Of a stretch of 64,000 nucleotides of DNA, positions 35,575 through 45,012 are shown piece after piece. Below the pieces are notes generated by a model. That model did not search any database, had not been told where the DNA came from, and saw only the letters and a list, made by a program, of their open reading frames with translations. The DNA comes from Shewanella algicola. GTDB lineage: Bacteria > Pseudomonadota > Gammaproteobacteria > Enterobacterales > Shewanellaceae. The stretch covers positions 42,218-106,217 of the forward strand of contig NZ_BMQI01000010.1 of the NCBI RefSeq assembly GCF_014648035.1, in the 5' to 3' direction. A program made the position numbers and the translations under genes. Position 1 is the stretch's first letter; each line of letters opens with the position of its first letter.

Positions 35575-35652
35575 AGTTTACAATTCCGGTTTGGGTGTTC
35601 AATGCCGTGCATCCTAGCATTTCAATCGCCTAAGGTTAACTGTAATACCAAC

Positions 35653-36939
35653 ATGTCAGCACTCGATTATCAACAGACGTTCAAATCACTCGACTCATTG
35701 CTTGAAGCGTTAAAACCCTTATGGCAGCTGGTGGCCTTTGAGTGTGATCACTTACCCTGGCAGCAGACATTTCCTTGTTTAGCGCAAACCGTGTGGCAAT
35801 TAGACGATGCAGAATTAGATAATCTAGATGCAGACCAACATAAACTGGTACAAGCGTTATTACCCAGCCTCATAAGCGACATTAAGCAAAGTGACAACCC
35901 AAATGCTGATGAACTGATTGAACGATTAAGCTTGTTAGTCATCACTTTGCCTACAAGCTCGATTACAGCAGAAGCAACAGACCAAGAACAAGCCGGTTTA
36001 GCCCATTTTAGCGCGCATATAAAAGGGCGGAAATGGCAGCAAATAACCGCTTTTGCTGAACAAATCAATCCGCAATACCAAACGACATTAACGCCTTTAC
36101 CCATACTAGAATGGTGCGCAGGCAAAGGGCATTTAGGCCGTTTAGTCGCCAAGCAACAACAAGTCTCAGTGACCAGCCTTGAATGGCAAGCCAGTTTATG
36201 CGAGCAAGGCCAAGCGTTTGCTACACAATGGCAATTGCCGCAGCGCTTTATGTGTGCCGATGCATTTGCGCCGCTTAACCCAAATGAGTCCATTTTTTAT
36301 CCGCAGCAACACGCCATTGCATTACATGCCTGCGGTGATTTACATGTGCGCTTATTAAACCTTGCGACTAAAGCTAACACTCAGGCGATATCAATTTCGC
36401 CTTGCTGCTATCATTTAATCCAAGATTCACATTATCAGCCACTATCGGCTCAGGCCAAAGCTAGTCAAATTAAGCTTTCAAGGCATGACTTACAATTGCC
36501 ATTACAACAAAGCGTGATTGCCAGCCCTAAACAGCAAGCACTGCGTTTACAAGAAGTGGCATGGCGATTAGGATTCGATTGCTTACAACGCCAAATACGA
36601 GGCATTGATGCCTATTTACCTGTGCCGACGATTAAACAAAGCCAGCTCAACGGTAGTTTTGCCGATTTTTGTGTATGGGCAGCAAATTACAAACAGTTAG
36701 TGCTGTCTAAAGACATCGATTTTGATGCATTTTTACAACGAGGAATCACGCGACAACGGCTAACAAAACGCATAGACTTAGTCGCGCATTTATTTCGTCG
36801 TGCACTCGAAATGTGGTTGTTACTCGACCGCGTGTGTTTTTTGCAACAACATGGATACGAAGTTTCACTGAGTGAATTTTGTCCAAACAGTGTCACACCA
36901 CGAAATGCGTTTATTCAAGCAATTAAAACAGAGACTTAA
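35653..36939 (+). CDS. SAM-dependent methyltransferase
   Basis: From the chosen ATG the protein has 428 residues. After an N-terminal helical region it has motif I LEWCAGKGHLGRLVAK (about 153-168), an acidic turn VTSLEWQ, then IALHACGDLHVRLLNLA and the catalytic-type SISPCCYHL (about 260-268). This set (WCAGKGHLG, HACGDL, SPCCYH) matches the Methyltransf_32 group, some of which act on RNA; the substrate here is not known. The frame continues upstream to 35569 with another ATG at 35602; neither has a clear ribosome binding site and the extra residues look uncharacteristic (low-complexity, Cys-rich), so the start is uncertain. Confidence 0.8.
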   Translation: MSALDYQQTFKSLDSLLEALKPLWQLVAFECDHLPWQQTFPCLAQTVWQLDDAELDNLDADQHKLVQALLPSLISDIKQSDNPNADELIERLSLLVITLPTSSITAEATDQEQAGLAHFSAHIKGRKWQQITAFAEQINPQYQTTLTPLPILEWCAGKGHLGRLVAKQQQVSVTSLEWQASLCEQGQAFATQWQLPQRFMCADAFAPLNPNESIFYPQQHAIALHACGDLHVRLLNLATKANTQAISISPCCYHLIQDSHYQPLSAQAKASQIKLSRHDLQLPLQQSVIASPKQQALRLQEVAWRLGFDCLQRQIRGIDAYLPVPTIKQSQLNGSFADFCVWAANYKQLVLSKDIDFDAFLQRGITRQRLTKRIDLVAHLFRRALEMWLLLDRVCFLQQHGYEVSLSEFCPNSVTPRNAFIQAIKTET

Positions 36940-37190
36940 GCAAGGCGAACATTATTTTTACTGTTAAGCCTTTGTTTAATAGCTTGTATTTTATTGAAGT
37001 TGATAACAATCAAAGACGTTGTTAATCAACCAGCTTAACAGTCTTGCAAAAAAGTTCTCAAATAACCCTGCTTGGCTGCGGTTTTTGATTGAATAATGAA
37101 GCCATTCTTGTTCAAATGGCGGGTTAATAACGAATAACAACTATTCTAGGGGCTTTTGGCTAACTAGAGCGAAGCGAATTATACGGTTTA

Positions 37191-38240
37191 ATGAAATATT
37201 CACGCGTCTTTATCAATAGTCTAGCTTATGAGCTAGCACCACAAGTAGTGTCGAGTAGCGATTTAGAATCTCGCTTAGCACCGCTATATCAAAAGTTTCG
37301 CATTCCAATGGGGCAACTTGCCGCATTAACCGGAATTACCGAGCGTCGTTGGTGGCCTAAGGGTCATCGTTTATCCGACGGTGCCATTGCTGCTGCACGC
37401 AAAGCGGTTAACGAAACCGGAATTGAGGTCAGTGAGCTTGGCGCTGTGGTTTACACAGGTGTATGCCGTGACCAACACGAACCGGCTACAGCTTGTCGTA
37501 TTGCGGCTGAGTTGGGCGTGTCAAAAGACACCGCAATATACGATATCAGCAATGCCTGTTTAGGTGTGTTGTCAGGTATTTTAGATATTGCAAACCGTAT
37601 TGAGCTTGGTCAAATCAAAGCAGGTATGGTGGTGTCTTGTGAATCGGCGCGCGACATTGTCGATGCAACCATCGAGCACATGCTTGCTGAACCCACAATG
37701 CAAAACTTTGCCCAATCACTTGCCACTCTAACGGGGGGCTCTGGCGCGATAGCAGTGGTTTTAACCGACGGCAGCTTGCCGCTCAAAACCACGCGCCAGC
37801 ATCAGTTACTCGGTGCAAGTCATTTGTCGGCACCAGAGCATCATCAGTTGTGTCAATGGGGCCTGCAAGAAGCAGGGCACTTATTGTATCGCGAGTTTAT
37901 GCGTACCGACGCAGTCACCTTGCTCAAAGAAGGCGTTGAACTGGCCAAACACACCTGGGAGCATTTTTTAGCCCAGCGTGATTGGGTGGTTGAACAAGTC
38001 GATAAAGTGATTTGTCATCAGGTGGGCGCATCAAACCGTCGCCAGGTGCTTAATGCGCTTAACATCCCGCACGAAAAAGAATACCCAACTTATCAAAAGC
38101 TTGGCAACATGGGTACGGTATCGCTACCGGTAACCGCCGCCATTGCGCACGACGCTGGTTTTTTACGTGTTGGTGATCAAGTCAGCTTTTTAGGAATAGG
38201 CAGTGGCTTAAACTGCATGATGTTAGGGATTAAGTGGTAA
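37191..38240 (+). CDS. oleA: OleA, thiolase-superfamily acyl-CoA condensing enzyme
   Basis: Non-decarboxylative Claisen condensation of two fatty acyl-CoAs to a 2-alkyl-3-ketoacid, first step of head-to-head olefin synthesis. The 349-residue KAS III-like protein has the nucleophile Cys123 in ISNACLGVLSG, the His region VICHQVGASNRRQ (about 281-293) and GNMGTVSLP, with the N-terminal GITERRWWPKGH typical of Shewanella OleA. In Shewanella the pathway makes a polyunsaturated C31 hydrocarbon (established for the genus). No obvious ribosome binding site precedes the ATG (ACGGTTTA). It heads oleA-oleB-oleC-oleD. Confidence 0.95.
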   Translation: MKYSRVFINSLAYELAPQVVSSSDLESRLAPLYQKFRIPMGQLAALTGITERRWWPKGHRLSDGAIAAARKAVNETGIEVSELGAVVYTGVCRDQHEPATACRIAAELGVSKDTAIYDISNACLGVLSGILDIANRIELGQIKAGMVVSCESARDIVDATIEHMLAEPTMQNFAQSLATLTGGSGAIAVVLTDGSLPLKTTRQHQLLGASHLSAPEHHQLCQWGLQEAGHLLYREFMRTDAVTLLKEGVELAKHTWEHFLAQRDWVVEQVDKVICHQVGASNRRQVLNALNIPHEKEYPTYQKLGNMGTVSLPVTAAIAHDAGFLRVGDQVSFLGIGSGLNCMMLGIKW

Positions 38241-38287
38241 CACTGAATTTTTGCATTTCATTATAAAAATAGTTTACAGGATGCATC

Positions 38288-39163
38288 ATGCAAGACAACT
38301 TACTGCCCTTTAAAAGTCATTATTTAGACCGTAACGGCAATAAACTGCACTACATCAACGAAGGCCAGGGTGAGCCAGTGGTGATGGTGCACGGTAATCC
38401 TAGCTGGAGCTACTACTATCGTAACCTAGTCAGTGCATTGAGCGACCAGCATCAATGCATCGTACCAGACCATATTGGTTGCGGTTATTCAGACAAACCC
38501 GATGACCCACAATACGACTACACCTTAACTCATCGTATTGGCGACCTAGAAGCCTTACTCGACAGCCTAGATGTAAAACAAAACATCACCCTAGTGGTAC
38601 ATGATTGGGGCGGAATGATCGGCATGGGCTTTGCAGCTCGCCATCCTGAGCGCATCAAACGTATTGTGTGTTTAAACACAGCAGCGTTTCATTTGCCTAA
38701 AACCAAGCCGTTTCCGTGGGCATTGTGGATTTGCCGCGAAACCTTACTCGGTACTTTACTGGTTCGCGGCTTAAATGCGTTTTCATCTGTTGCATCGTAT
38801 GTGGGGGTTAAGCGTAAACCCATGAGTAAAGAAGTGCGCGAAGCTTATGTAGCGCCGTTTGACTCATGGAAAAACCGCATTTCGACTTTACGTTTTGTGC
38901 AAGATATTCCATTAAAGCCAGGCGATCGTAACTACGATTTAGTGACCAGTATTGGCGACAGTTTAAGTCAATTTGCGACCGTACCCACCTTGATTTGTTT
39001 TGGCTTACAAGACTTTGTATTCGACAAGTACTTTTTAACAGAGTGGCGCCAGCGTATGCCGCATGCTCAGGTGCATGAATTTGCCGACTGCGGTCATTAT
39101 ATTCTCGAGGACGCCAGCGACGAAGTGATAGGGCTAATAAAAGACTTTATCGCTCAAAACTAA
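38288..39163 (+). CDS. oleB: OleB, alpha/beta-hydrolase family beta-lactone decarboxylase
   Basis: Haloalkane-dehalogenase-like enzyme that decarboxylates the cis-beta-lactone made by OleC to give the cis-olefin. The 291-residue protein shows MVHGNPSWSYYYRNLV (about 33-48), the nucleophile Asp106 in VVHDWGGMIGMG, and the catalytic His in ADCGHYILEDA near residue 271. Asp rather than Ser as nucleophile separates it from esterases. GGATG lies 5 bases before the ATG. It is a stand-alone gene here, whereas some bacteria fuse oleB and oleC. A terminator-like hairpin follows before oleC. Confidence 0.94.
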   Translation: MQDNLLPFKSHYLDRNGNKLHYINEGQGEPVVMVHGNPSWSYYYRNLVSALSDQHQCIVPDHIGCGYSDKPDDPQYDYTLTHRIGDLEALLDSLDVKQNITLVVHDWGGMIGMGFAARHPERIKRIVCLNTAAFHLPKTKPFPWALWICRETLLGTLLVRGLNAFSSVASYVGVKRKPMSKEVREAYVAPFDSWKNRISTLRFVQDIPLKPGDRNYDLVTSIGDSLSQFATVPTLICFGLQDFVFDKYFLTEWRQRMPHAQVHEFADCGHYILEDASDEVIGLIKDFIAQN

Positions 39164-39168
39164 AGATT

Positions 39169-39194
39169 AAAAGGCTCATTTGAGCCTTTTATTT
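39169..39194 (+). terminator. Intrinsic terminator-like hairpin between oleB and oleC
   Basis: AAAAGGCTC pairs perfectly with GAGCCTTTT around ATTT, with TATTTG after it. It starts 5 bases after the oleB stop and 30 bases before the oleC start, within what is otherwise a single-direction cluster. Confidence 0.75.
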
Positions 39195-39220
39195 GTTTTA
39201 ACCGTCTACAATGATTGCTT

Positions 39221-40915
39221 ATGACTCAAATATCCACTCAAGCTAATGCCAATATCTGCCAGCACCTTCAACGTGCTGCACAAAGCACGCCGACAGCACT
39301 CGCGGTTGCCGTGCAACACGCTAAACAAGGTCAGTTTAATTACCAAGAAATCGACTTTGCGAGCTTACATCAACAATCAGACATGATTGCCAAAGGCCTT
39401 ATTCAATACGGCATTACCCGCGGCATGAAAGCCGTGTTAATGGTTACCCCAAGCATTGAGTTTTTCTCGTTAACGTTTGCCTTGTTCAAAGCCGGGATCA
39501 TTCCTATTTTGGTTGACCCAGGCATGGGCATCAAAAACCTTAAACAGTGTTTTGAAGAGTCGCAACCCGACGCCTTTATCGGTATTCCTAAAGCGCATAT
39601 TGCCAGACGTATCCTCGGCTGGGGCAAGGGCAGTGTAAAACAGGTCATTAATGTCGGCGGTTCAGGGTTACAGCGCTGGTTAGCCAACGCAACAAGCCTT
39701 GAAACCATTACCGAAATCGGCCGAAATGAAGCTTATTCCTTTGAAATGGCCTTGTTAAAACCAGATGATAAGGCCGCCATTTTGTTTACCAGTGGCAGCA
39801 CGGGCACCCCAAAAGGTGTGGTGTACAGCCATGCGATGTTTGAAGCGCAAATCAGCGCATTAAAAGATGATTATGGCATTAAGCCTGGCGAGCGCGACTT
39901 AGCGACCTTTCCGCTGTTTTCATTATTTGGTCCAGCCCTTGGCATGGCCTCAATTGTGCCAGACATGGACGCCAGCAAACCCATTACCGCCAACCCTGCC
40001 AACTTATTTGCCGCTATCGAGCAATATCAATGCAGTAATATGTTTGTTAACCCAGCATTACTTGAACGCTTAGGCCAAGCTGGCGAGCAAACACAGCATA
40101 CATTAAACAGTGTTAAGCGAGTGATTTCAGCAGGCGCACCCGCGACCATTAGCTCGATTAAACGTTTCAGTAAAATGCTCAACCCCGGTGTGCAAGTGCT
40201 GAACTCTTATGGCGCGACAGAGTCATTACCCATCAGTATGATTGGCAGCGACGCGCTATTTACCACAAGTGAATTGACCGACCAGGGCAAAGGCATTTGT
40301 GTCGGCAAACCGATTTCGTCGGTTAACATCAGCATTATTGCAATTAGCGATGAGCCGATGCCACGTTGGGATAACGTTACGCCGTTGGCGCCAAATCACA
40401 TTGGTGAAATCGTAGTCAGTGGCCCTATGGTTAGCCAATCTTATTATCAGCGTCAACAAGCCACCAAAAATGCCAAAATTTATGACGGTGAAGTTTATCG
40501 CCATCGTATGGGCGATGTGGGTTATCTCGACGATGAAGGCTTATTGTGGATGTGTGGCCGCAAAGGGCATATTGTCGACGCTAAACGCGGCCAACAGAAG
40601 CTTAAACGCTTTTTTACTATTCCTTGTGAGCGCGTATTTAATACCCATCCGCAAGTGAAACGCTCTGCTATCGTAGGCGTTGAAGTTGCGGGCGATACAG
40701 TACCTGTGGTGTGTATTGAATTAAACAAAGATATTGTATGTTCAACCGCTAACGTACTCTATCAAGACTTGATTAAACTCGCTGAACAATATCCGCACAC
40801 CGAAGGTATTAACCGCTTTTTAATTCATCCAGACTTTCCGGTCGATGTACGCCATAACGCCAAAATATTCCGTGAAAAATTAGCGGTATGGGCACAAGCT
40901 AAGTGGCGAGAGTAA
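39221..40915 (+). CDS. oleC: OleC, beta-lactone synthetase
   Basis: AMP-forming adenylate enzyme that activates the beta-hydroxyacid from OleD and closes it to a beta-lactone. The 564-residue protein has the P-loop-like [19 protein letters not shown] (about 185-203), the A5-type [12 protein letters not shown] (about 328-339), the [19 protein letters not shown] hinge region (about 428-446) and the catalytic-Lys region near the C-terminus ([14 protein letters not shown]). The ATG start is chosen; a TTG two codons earlier is less likely. No good ribosome binding site is visible. Its gene is 9 bases from oleD. Confidence 0.94.
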   Translation: MTQISTQANANICQHLQRAAQSTPTALAVAVQHAKQGQFNYQEIDFASLHQQSDMIAKGLIQYGITRGMKAVLMVTPSIEFFSLTFALFKAGIIPILVDPGMGIKNLKQCFEESQPDAFIGIPKAHIARRILGWGKGSVKQVINVGGSGLQRWLANATSLETITEIGRNEAYSFEMALLKPDDKAAILFTSGSTGTPKGVVYSHAMFEAQISALKDDYGIKPGERDLATFPLFSLFGPALGMASIVPDMDASKPITANPANLFAAIEQYQCSNMFVNPALLERLGQAGEQTQHTLNSVKRVISAGAPATISSIKRFSKMLNPGVQVLNSYGATESLPISMIGSDALFTTSELTDQGKGICVGKPISSVNISIIAISDEPMPRWDNVTPLAPNHIGEIVVSGPMVSQSYYQRQQATKNAKIYDGEVYRHRMGDVGYLDDEGLLWMCGRKGHIVDAKRGQQKLKRFFTIPCERVFNTHPQVKRSAIVGVEVAGDTVPVVCIELNKDIVCSTANVLYQDLIKLAEQYPHTEGINRFLIHPDFPVDVRHNAKIFREKLAVWAQAKWRE

Positions 40916-40924
40916 GGGTTCTGC

Positions 40925-41986
40925 ATGCAATTGACTGATTTAGCAAAACAAGAACAACACGCACTTTCGCAACTCAGCGCTAAAGTGAACAAAGTGTTTG
41001 TTACCGGCGCAGGTGGTTTTTTAGGCTTAGCGATTTGTCAGCGTTTACTTGCCGCTGGCATTAACGTGGTTGGCTTTGCCCGTGGCGATTACCCTAATCT
41101 TGTTGAACTGGGCGTTGACATGCATCGCGGAGACATCAGCGATTTTGCCAGTGTAAAACAAGTTATGCAAGGCTGTGACATGGTGTTTCATGTGGCATCA
41201 AAAGCAGGTGTGTGGGGCAGTAAACAAAGCTACTACTCACCCAATGTTGATGGCGCAGCCAATATTATCAATGCTTGCAAGGCACTTAATATTCAATCAC
41301 TTGTGTATACCAGCACCCCAAGTGTCACCTTTGCCGGCGTCGATGAAAACGGCATTAATGAATCAGCCCCTTATGCCAGTGAGTATTTAAATTACTACGG
41401 CGAATCAAAAGCCCTCGCGGAACAAATGGTGCTAGCCGCCAATAGCGACAGCTTAAAAACCACAGCGTTACGCCCACACCTTATTTGGGGGCCAAACGAT
41501 CCTCATTTAGTGCCGCGAGTCATTGAGCGAGCCAAAGCAGGGCGCTTAAAGCTGGTGGGTAAACAAGATAAACTGGTCGACACCATTTATGTCGACAATG
41601 CCGCTTATGCGCATATTTTGGCAGGTGTTGATTTAGTTAATCGTGCTAACAGTGCCGGTAAAGCGTACTTTTTAAGTAACGACGAGCCCATCACTATGGC
41701 CGCGATGTTAAATCAAATTTTAGCCTGTGCCGATTTAGCGCCTGTAACAAAGCGCGTGCCAGCAGGTGTAGCCTACGCTGCAGGAGTAGTGCTTGAAACC
41801 GTCTATGGTTTACTGAATAAACAGCAAGAACCTATCATGACGCGTTTTGTCGCACGGCAACTCTCGACTAGCCATTACTTTGATATCTGCGCTGTCAAGC
41901 AAGATTTAGGCTACCAGCCCCTAGTGAGCATTGAGCAGGGCATGCAGCGACTAAAGCAGTCTTTAAATGCTGGTTCAGCAATGTAA
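40925..41986 (+). CDS. oleD: OleD, 2-alkyl-3-ketoalkanoic acid reductase
   Basis: NADPH-dependent extended SDR that reduces the OleA product to the beta-hydroxyacid. The 353-residue protein begins, after a 20-residue N-terminal helix, with FVTGAGGFLGLAICQRLLAA (about 25-44), followed by DMVFHVASKAGVWG, the serine-containing YTSTPSVTFAG, and the Tyr-x3-Lys motif in NYYGESKALAE (about 155-165). LRPHLIWGPNDPHLV is typical of the 3-beta-HSD/OleD branch. AAGGG lies 6 bases before the ATG in a 9-base gap after oleC, so the two are co-translated. Confidence 0.95.
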   Translation: MQLTDLAKQEQHALSQLSAKVNKVFVTGAGGFLGLAICQRLLAAGINVVGFARGDYPNLVELGVDMHRGDISDFASVKQVMQGCDMVFHVASKAGVWGSKQSYYSPNVDGAANIINACKALNIQSLVYTSTPSVTFAGVDENGINESAPYASEYLNYYGESKALAEQMVLAANSDSLKTTALRPHLIWGPNDPHLVPRVIERAKAGRLKLVGKQDKLVDTIYVDNAAYAHILAGVDLVNRANSAGKAYFLSNDEPITMAAMLNQILACADLAPVTKRVPAGVAYAAGVVLETVYGLLNKQQEPIMTRFVARQLSTSHYFDICAVKQDLGYQPLVSIEQGMQRLKQSLNAGSAM

Positions 41987-42112
41987 CATTGTATTTACAA
42001 CTCATCGCACGCTTATTTATTACCAACAACTTGGCTAACCAGCAATCCGCTGTATCTTAAACCTGACTACTGCTAAAAATGACCTAATAACAAGGTAGTT
42101 CAGGGAGAATAA

Positions 42113-43297
42113 ATGCAGCACAGTAAACAAACTCAATGGGATAAAGCCACACTCGCCATTCATGGTGGGCATCAACGCGAAGCTTTTGGCTCGCTCACCA
42201 CACCTTTATATCAAACCGCCACCTTTGTATTTGACAGCGCAGAACAAGGCGGAGCCCGTTTTGCAGGTGATGAGCAAGGCTACATCTATACCCGTTTAGG
42301 TAACCCAACCACCGCAGAATTAGAGCGAAAAATGGCGCTGTTAGAAGGCGCAGAAGATGCCGCCGCAACCGCATCTGGCATGGCTGCCGTATCAAGCGCA
42401 CTGTTAACGCATTTACAAGCAGGCGACCATCTTGTTGCCTCTAAAACCGTTTATGGTTGTACATTCGCGCTCATGACCAGCCAATTAACGCGCTTAGGCA
42501 TTAACTGCACATTAGTCGATTTTACTGACATGCATGCTGTAGAGGCCGCGATAAAGCCAAACACCAAAGTATTGTTCTGCGAAACCCCAGTCAATCCGCA
42601 TCTACAAGTGTTTGACCTTACCGCCATGGCAAACGTCGCTAAAGCGCATAATCTTGTGTCCATAGTAGATAACACCTTTATGACCCCATTGCTGCAACAA
42701 CCGCTTTCACTCGGGATCGACATGGTGATCCACAGCGCCACCAAATACTTAAACGGCCATGGCGATGTGATAGCAGGGATAGTGTGCGGCAATGCAGAAC
42801 ATATGCATCGATTAAAGTTTGAAATACTAAAAGATTTTGGCGGAGTTATATCACCACACGATTCTTGGTTAATCTTACGTGGGTTAAAAACCTTAGATGT
42901 GCGCTTAACCCGCCATTGCGACAATGCAGAAGTGTTAGCGGAGTATTTAGATAAACACCCTAAATTCAGGCAGGTCTTTTATCCTGGCTTAACACACCAC
43001 CAGGGCCATCGCTTTATCGGCAACCAAATGAAACGCGCCGGCGGCGTTATTGCATTTGAATTAACAGGTAACAAGCAAGACGCCATCAACTTCGTCAATC
43101 GACTCCAACTATTCACCATCGCCGTAAGCCTAGGCGACGCCGAATCGCTCATCCAACACCCCGCATCCATGACCCATTCACCCTACACTCCAGAAGCCAG
43201 AGCAGAGGCAGGCATCACCGATAACTTATTGCGTATTTCGGTTGGTTTAGAAAACGTACAGGACTTAATCTCAGATATAGAACAAGCACTGCTGTAG
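42113..43297 (+). CDS. Methionine gamma-lyase
   Basis: PLP enzyme that splits methionine to methanethiol, 2-oxobutyrate and ammonia. The 394-residue protein is in the Cys/Met metabolism family: PLP-Lys211 in HSATKYLNGHGDV, Tyr59 and Arg61 in YIYTRLGNPT, and Cys116 in YGCTFAL. Cys116 is the residue that marks methionine gamma-lyases against cystathionine lyases and synthases, and the numbering equals the Pseudomonas putida enzyme as I remember it. GDAESLIQHPASMTHSPYTP also fits. AGGGAG lies 6 bases before the ATG. It is downstream of oleD but 126 bases away, and no MetJ box is visible, so it is probably separate from both the ole genes and the met regulon. Confidence 0.87.
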   Translation: MQHSKQTQWDKATLAIHGGHQREAFGSLTTPLYQTATFVFDSAEQGGARFAGDEQGYIYTRLGNPTTAELERKMALLEGAEDAAATASGMAAVSSALLTHLQAGDHLVASKTVYGCTFALMTSQLTRLGINCTLVDFTDMHAVEAAIKPNTKVLFCETPVNPHLQVFDLTAMANVAKAHNLVSIVDNTFMTPLLQQPLSLGIDMVIHSATKYLNGHGDVIAGIVCGNAEHMHRLKFEILKDFGGVISPHDSWLILRGLKTLDVRLTRHCDNAEVLAEYLDKHPKFRQVFYPGLTHHQGHRFIGNQMKRAGGVIAFELTGNKQDAINFVNRLQLFTIAVSLGDAESLIQHPASMTHSPYTPEARAEAGITDNLLRISVGLENVQDLISDIEQALL

Positions 43298-43311
43298 TTA
43301 AATTATACATG

Positions 43312-43735
43312 CGGTACGTCAACAGTAACACCTGGATCCCAGATAACAGTGCTGGCTGGTCCGTTATTTACCCTCTGATAGACAAAAAGTGGCAAAATAA
43401 TCGGAAATAGGTGTTTACCTATTCGTCATCCCTGAGATTTTTGAGCCAGGTGTTGGTCTAATATGTCATCCTCGAGTGTTTTAATTGAGAAGCCATGTGT
43501 TGCTCTATGCTGTCATTCCTGAGATTTTAGATCCCGGATTTATAAGAGTTACCGGGACGATCCAGGTGTTTCTTTTGATTTTGCTTAAGAGCTTTTAAAG
43601 CCAACACCTGGATTCCGGCTAAAAAGCATTGCCGGAACGACGGGGTAGGAGTAATTGACGGTGTTTGGTGTTGCTCTATGTTGTCATCCTCGAGTGCTTT
43701 TATTGAGGAGCCAGGTGTTTCTCTTTGCTGTCTTA
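43312..43735. repeat. Repeat array C (stem-loop mosaic)
   Basis: Between the methionine gamma-lyase gene and galU. It contains about five CCAGGTGTT/AACACCTGG motifs with stem-loops of the ATCCCTGA, ATCCTCGA, CCCGG and TTCCGGC classes. It includes a composite element (ATTCCTGAG... then GATCCCGG... CCGGGACGATCC) and linker TTTCTTTTGATTTTGC, also present in arrays D and F. Confidence 0.87.
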
Positions 43736-43876
43736 CTCAAATGAATTTAACAAATCACGTAGCTTTGACCATTGATGACATGACCTAATTTTGTTTTACT
43801 AACTACTTTGCACTGACCGCCTTACTCTTTTAATTTTTATTTTTTGATATTAGCGTAAAGCTAAATAAGGATGTTT

Positions 43877-44767
43877 ATGAAAGTTGTTATACCTGTTGCC
43901 GGTTTAGGTACTCGTATGTTGCCTGCGACTAAGGCTATTCCAAAGGAAATGCTGCCTTTAGTTGATAAACCATTAATTCAATATATTGTCGATGAATGTG
44001 TGAGCGCAGGGATTAAAGAAATTGTATTGGTGACCCATGCCAGTAAAAATGCGATTGAAAACCACTTTGATAAATCTTATGAGCTTGAATCTACATTAGA
44101 GAAACGTGTAAAGCGTCAGTTGTTGCATGAGGTACAGTCTATTTGCCCTAAAAATGTGACCATTATGCATGTACGTCAGGGTGAAGCTAAAGGGCTAGGA
44201 CACGCTATTTTATGTGCAAAACCTTGTATTGGTAATAATCCGTTTGCGGTTGTTTTACCTGATGTCATTTTAGATTCGTATTCAGCTGATCAACGCACTG
44301 AAAATTTAGCGTCGATGTTAATTCGCTATCGTGAGTCTCAAGCTAGCCAAATTATGGTTGCGCCAGTACCAGAAGACCAGGTACATAAATATGGTATCGC
44401 TGATTGTGGCGGTGAAATCATTAACCCAGGTGATTCGACTAAAATCTTTAATATGGTTGAAAAACCAGAAACAGGTACAGCACCTTCAAATCTTGCCGTT
44501 GTTGGCCGTTATGTCTTGTCAGAAAAAATCTGGGATTTATTAGAGCGCACATTACCTGGTGCCGGTGATGAAATTCAGCTGACTGATGCTATTGATATGT
44601 TGATTGAATCAGACACGGTAGAAGCGTTTAACATGACCGGTAAGTCACACGATTGTGGTGACAAATTAGGGTACTTAAAAGCCTTTGTTGAGTATGGGTT
44701 ACGCGACCCTAAATTCGGCGGCGACTTTAAGAAGGAGCTAGCAGGTTTATTAGAAGAGTATAGATAA
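43877..44767 (+). CDS. galU: UTP-glucose-1-phosphate uridylyltransferase
   Basis: Makes UDP-glucose for polysaccharide and galactose metabolism. The 296-residue protein has the nucleotide-binding signature [20 protein letters not shown] (about 9-28), [30 protein letters not shown] [17 protein letters not shown] (about 103-119), [20 protein letters not shown] and the C-terminal [17 protein letters not shown]. The second of two in-frame ATGs is chosen because AAGG lies 6 bases before it. It stands alone between repeat arrays C and D, and its codon use appears slightly more T-ending than the ole genes. Confidence 0.95.
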   Translation: MKVVIPVAGLGTRMLPATKAIPKEMLPLVDKPLIQYIVDECVSAGIKEIVLVTHASKNAIENHFDKSYELESTLEKRVKRQLLHEVQSICPKNVTIMHVRQGEAKGLGHAILCAKPCIGNNPFAVVLPDVILDSYSADQRTENLASMLIRYRESQASQIMVAPVPEDQVHKYGIADCGGEIINPGDSTKIFNMVEKPETGTAPSNLAVVGRYVLSEKIWDLLERTLPGAGDEIQLTDAIDMLIESDTVEAFNMTGKSHDCGDKLGYLKAFVEYGLRDPKFGGDFKKELAGLLEEYR

Positions 44768-44769
44768 AT

Positions 44770-45005
44770 TTTGCTCTATGCCGTCATCCTCGAATGCTTT
44801 AATTGAGGATCCAGGTGTTTCTTTTGACTTTGCTAAAAGTTTTAAAGCCAACACCTGGATTCCGGCTTAAAGCATTGCCGGGATGACGAACGGTACAACT
44901 GGGTCCCGGCTTAAAAGCGTTAACGGGATGTCATACTAAAAACCTAGAATCTAGAAGGACGAAGTCCGCTCTCAGGCGAGCTTGCGAGTTCCTAGAATCT
45001 CGGTC
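44770..45005. repeat. Repeat array D (stem-loop mosaic)
   Basis: Between the convergent galU and mnmC genes. It has an ATCCTCGA-class element, the TTTCTTTTGACTTTGC linker, a reversed TTCCGGC-class element, a CCCGG-class variant and an inverted 49-bp element. Confidence 0.87.
44949..44997 (-). repeat. 49-bp structured element, copy 5 (inverted)
   Basis: Reverse complement of the element in arrays A, B and E, with small changes (TCTCAGGCGAG where others have TCTCTGGCGAG). The GGAC/GTCC hairpin is kept. Confidence 0.8.
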
Positions 45006-45012
45006 CTAAAAC

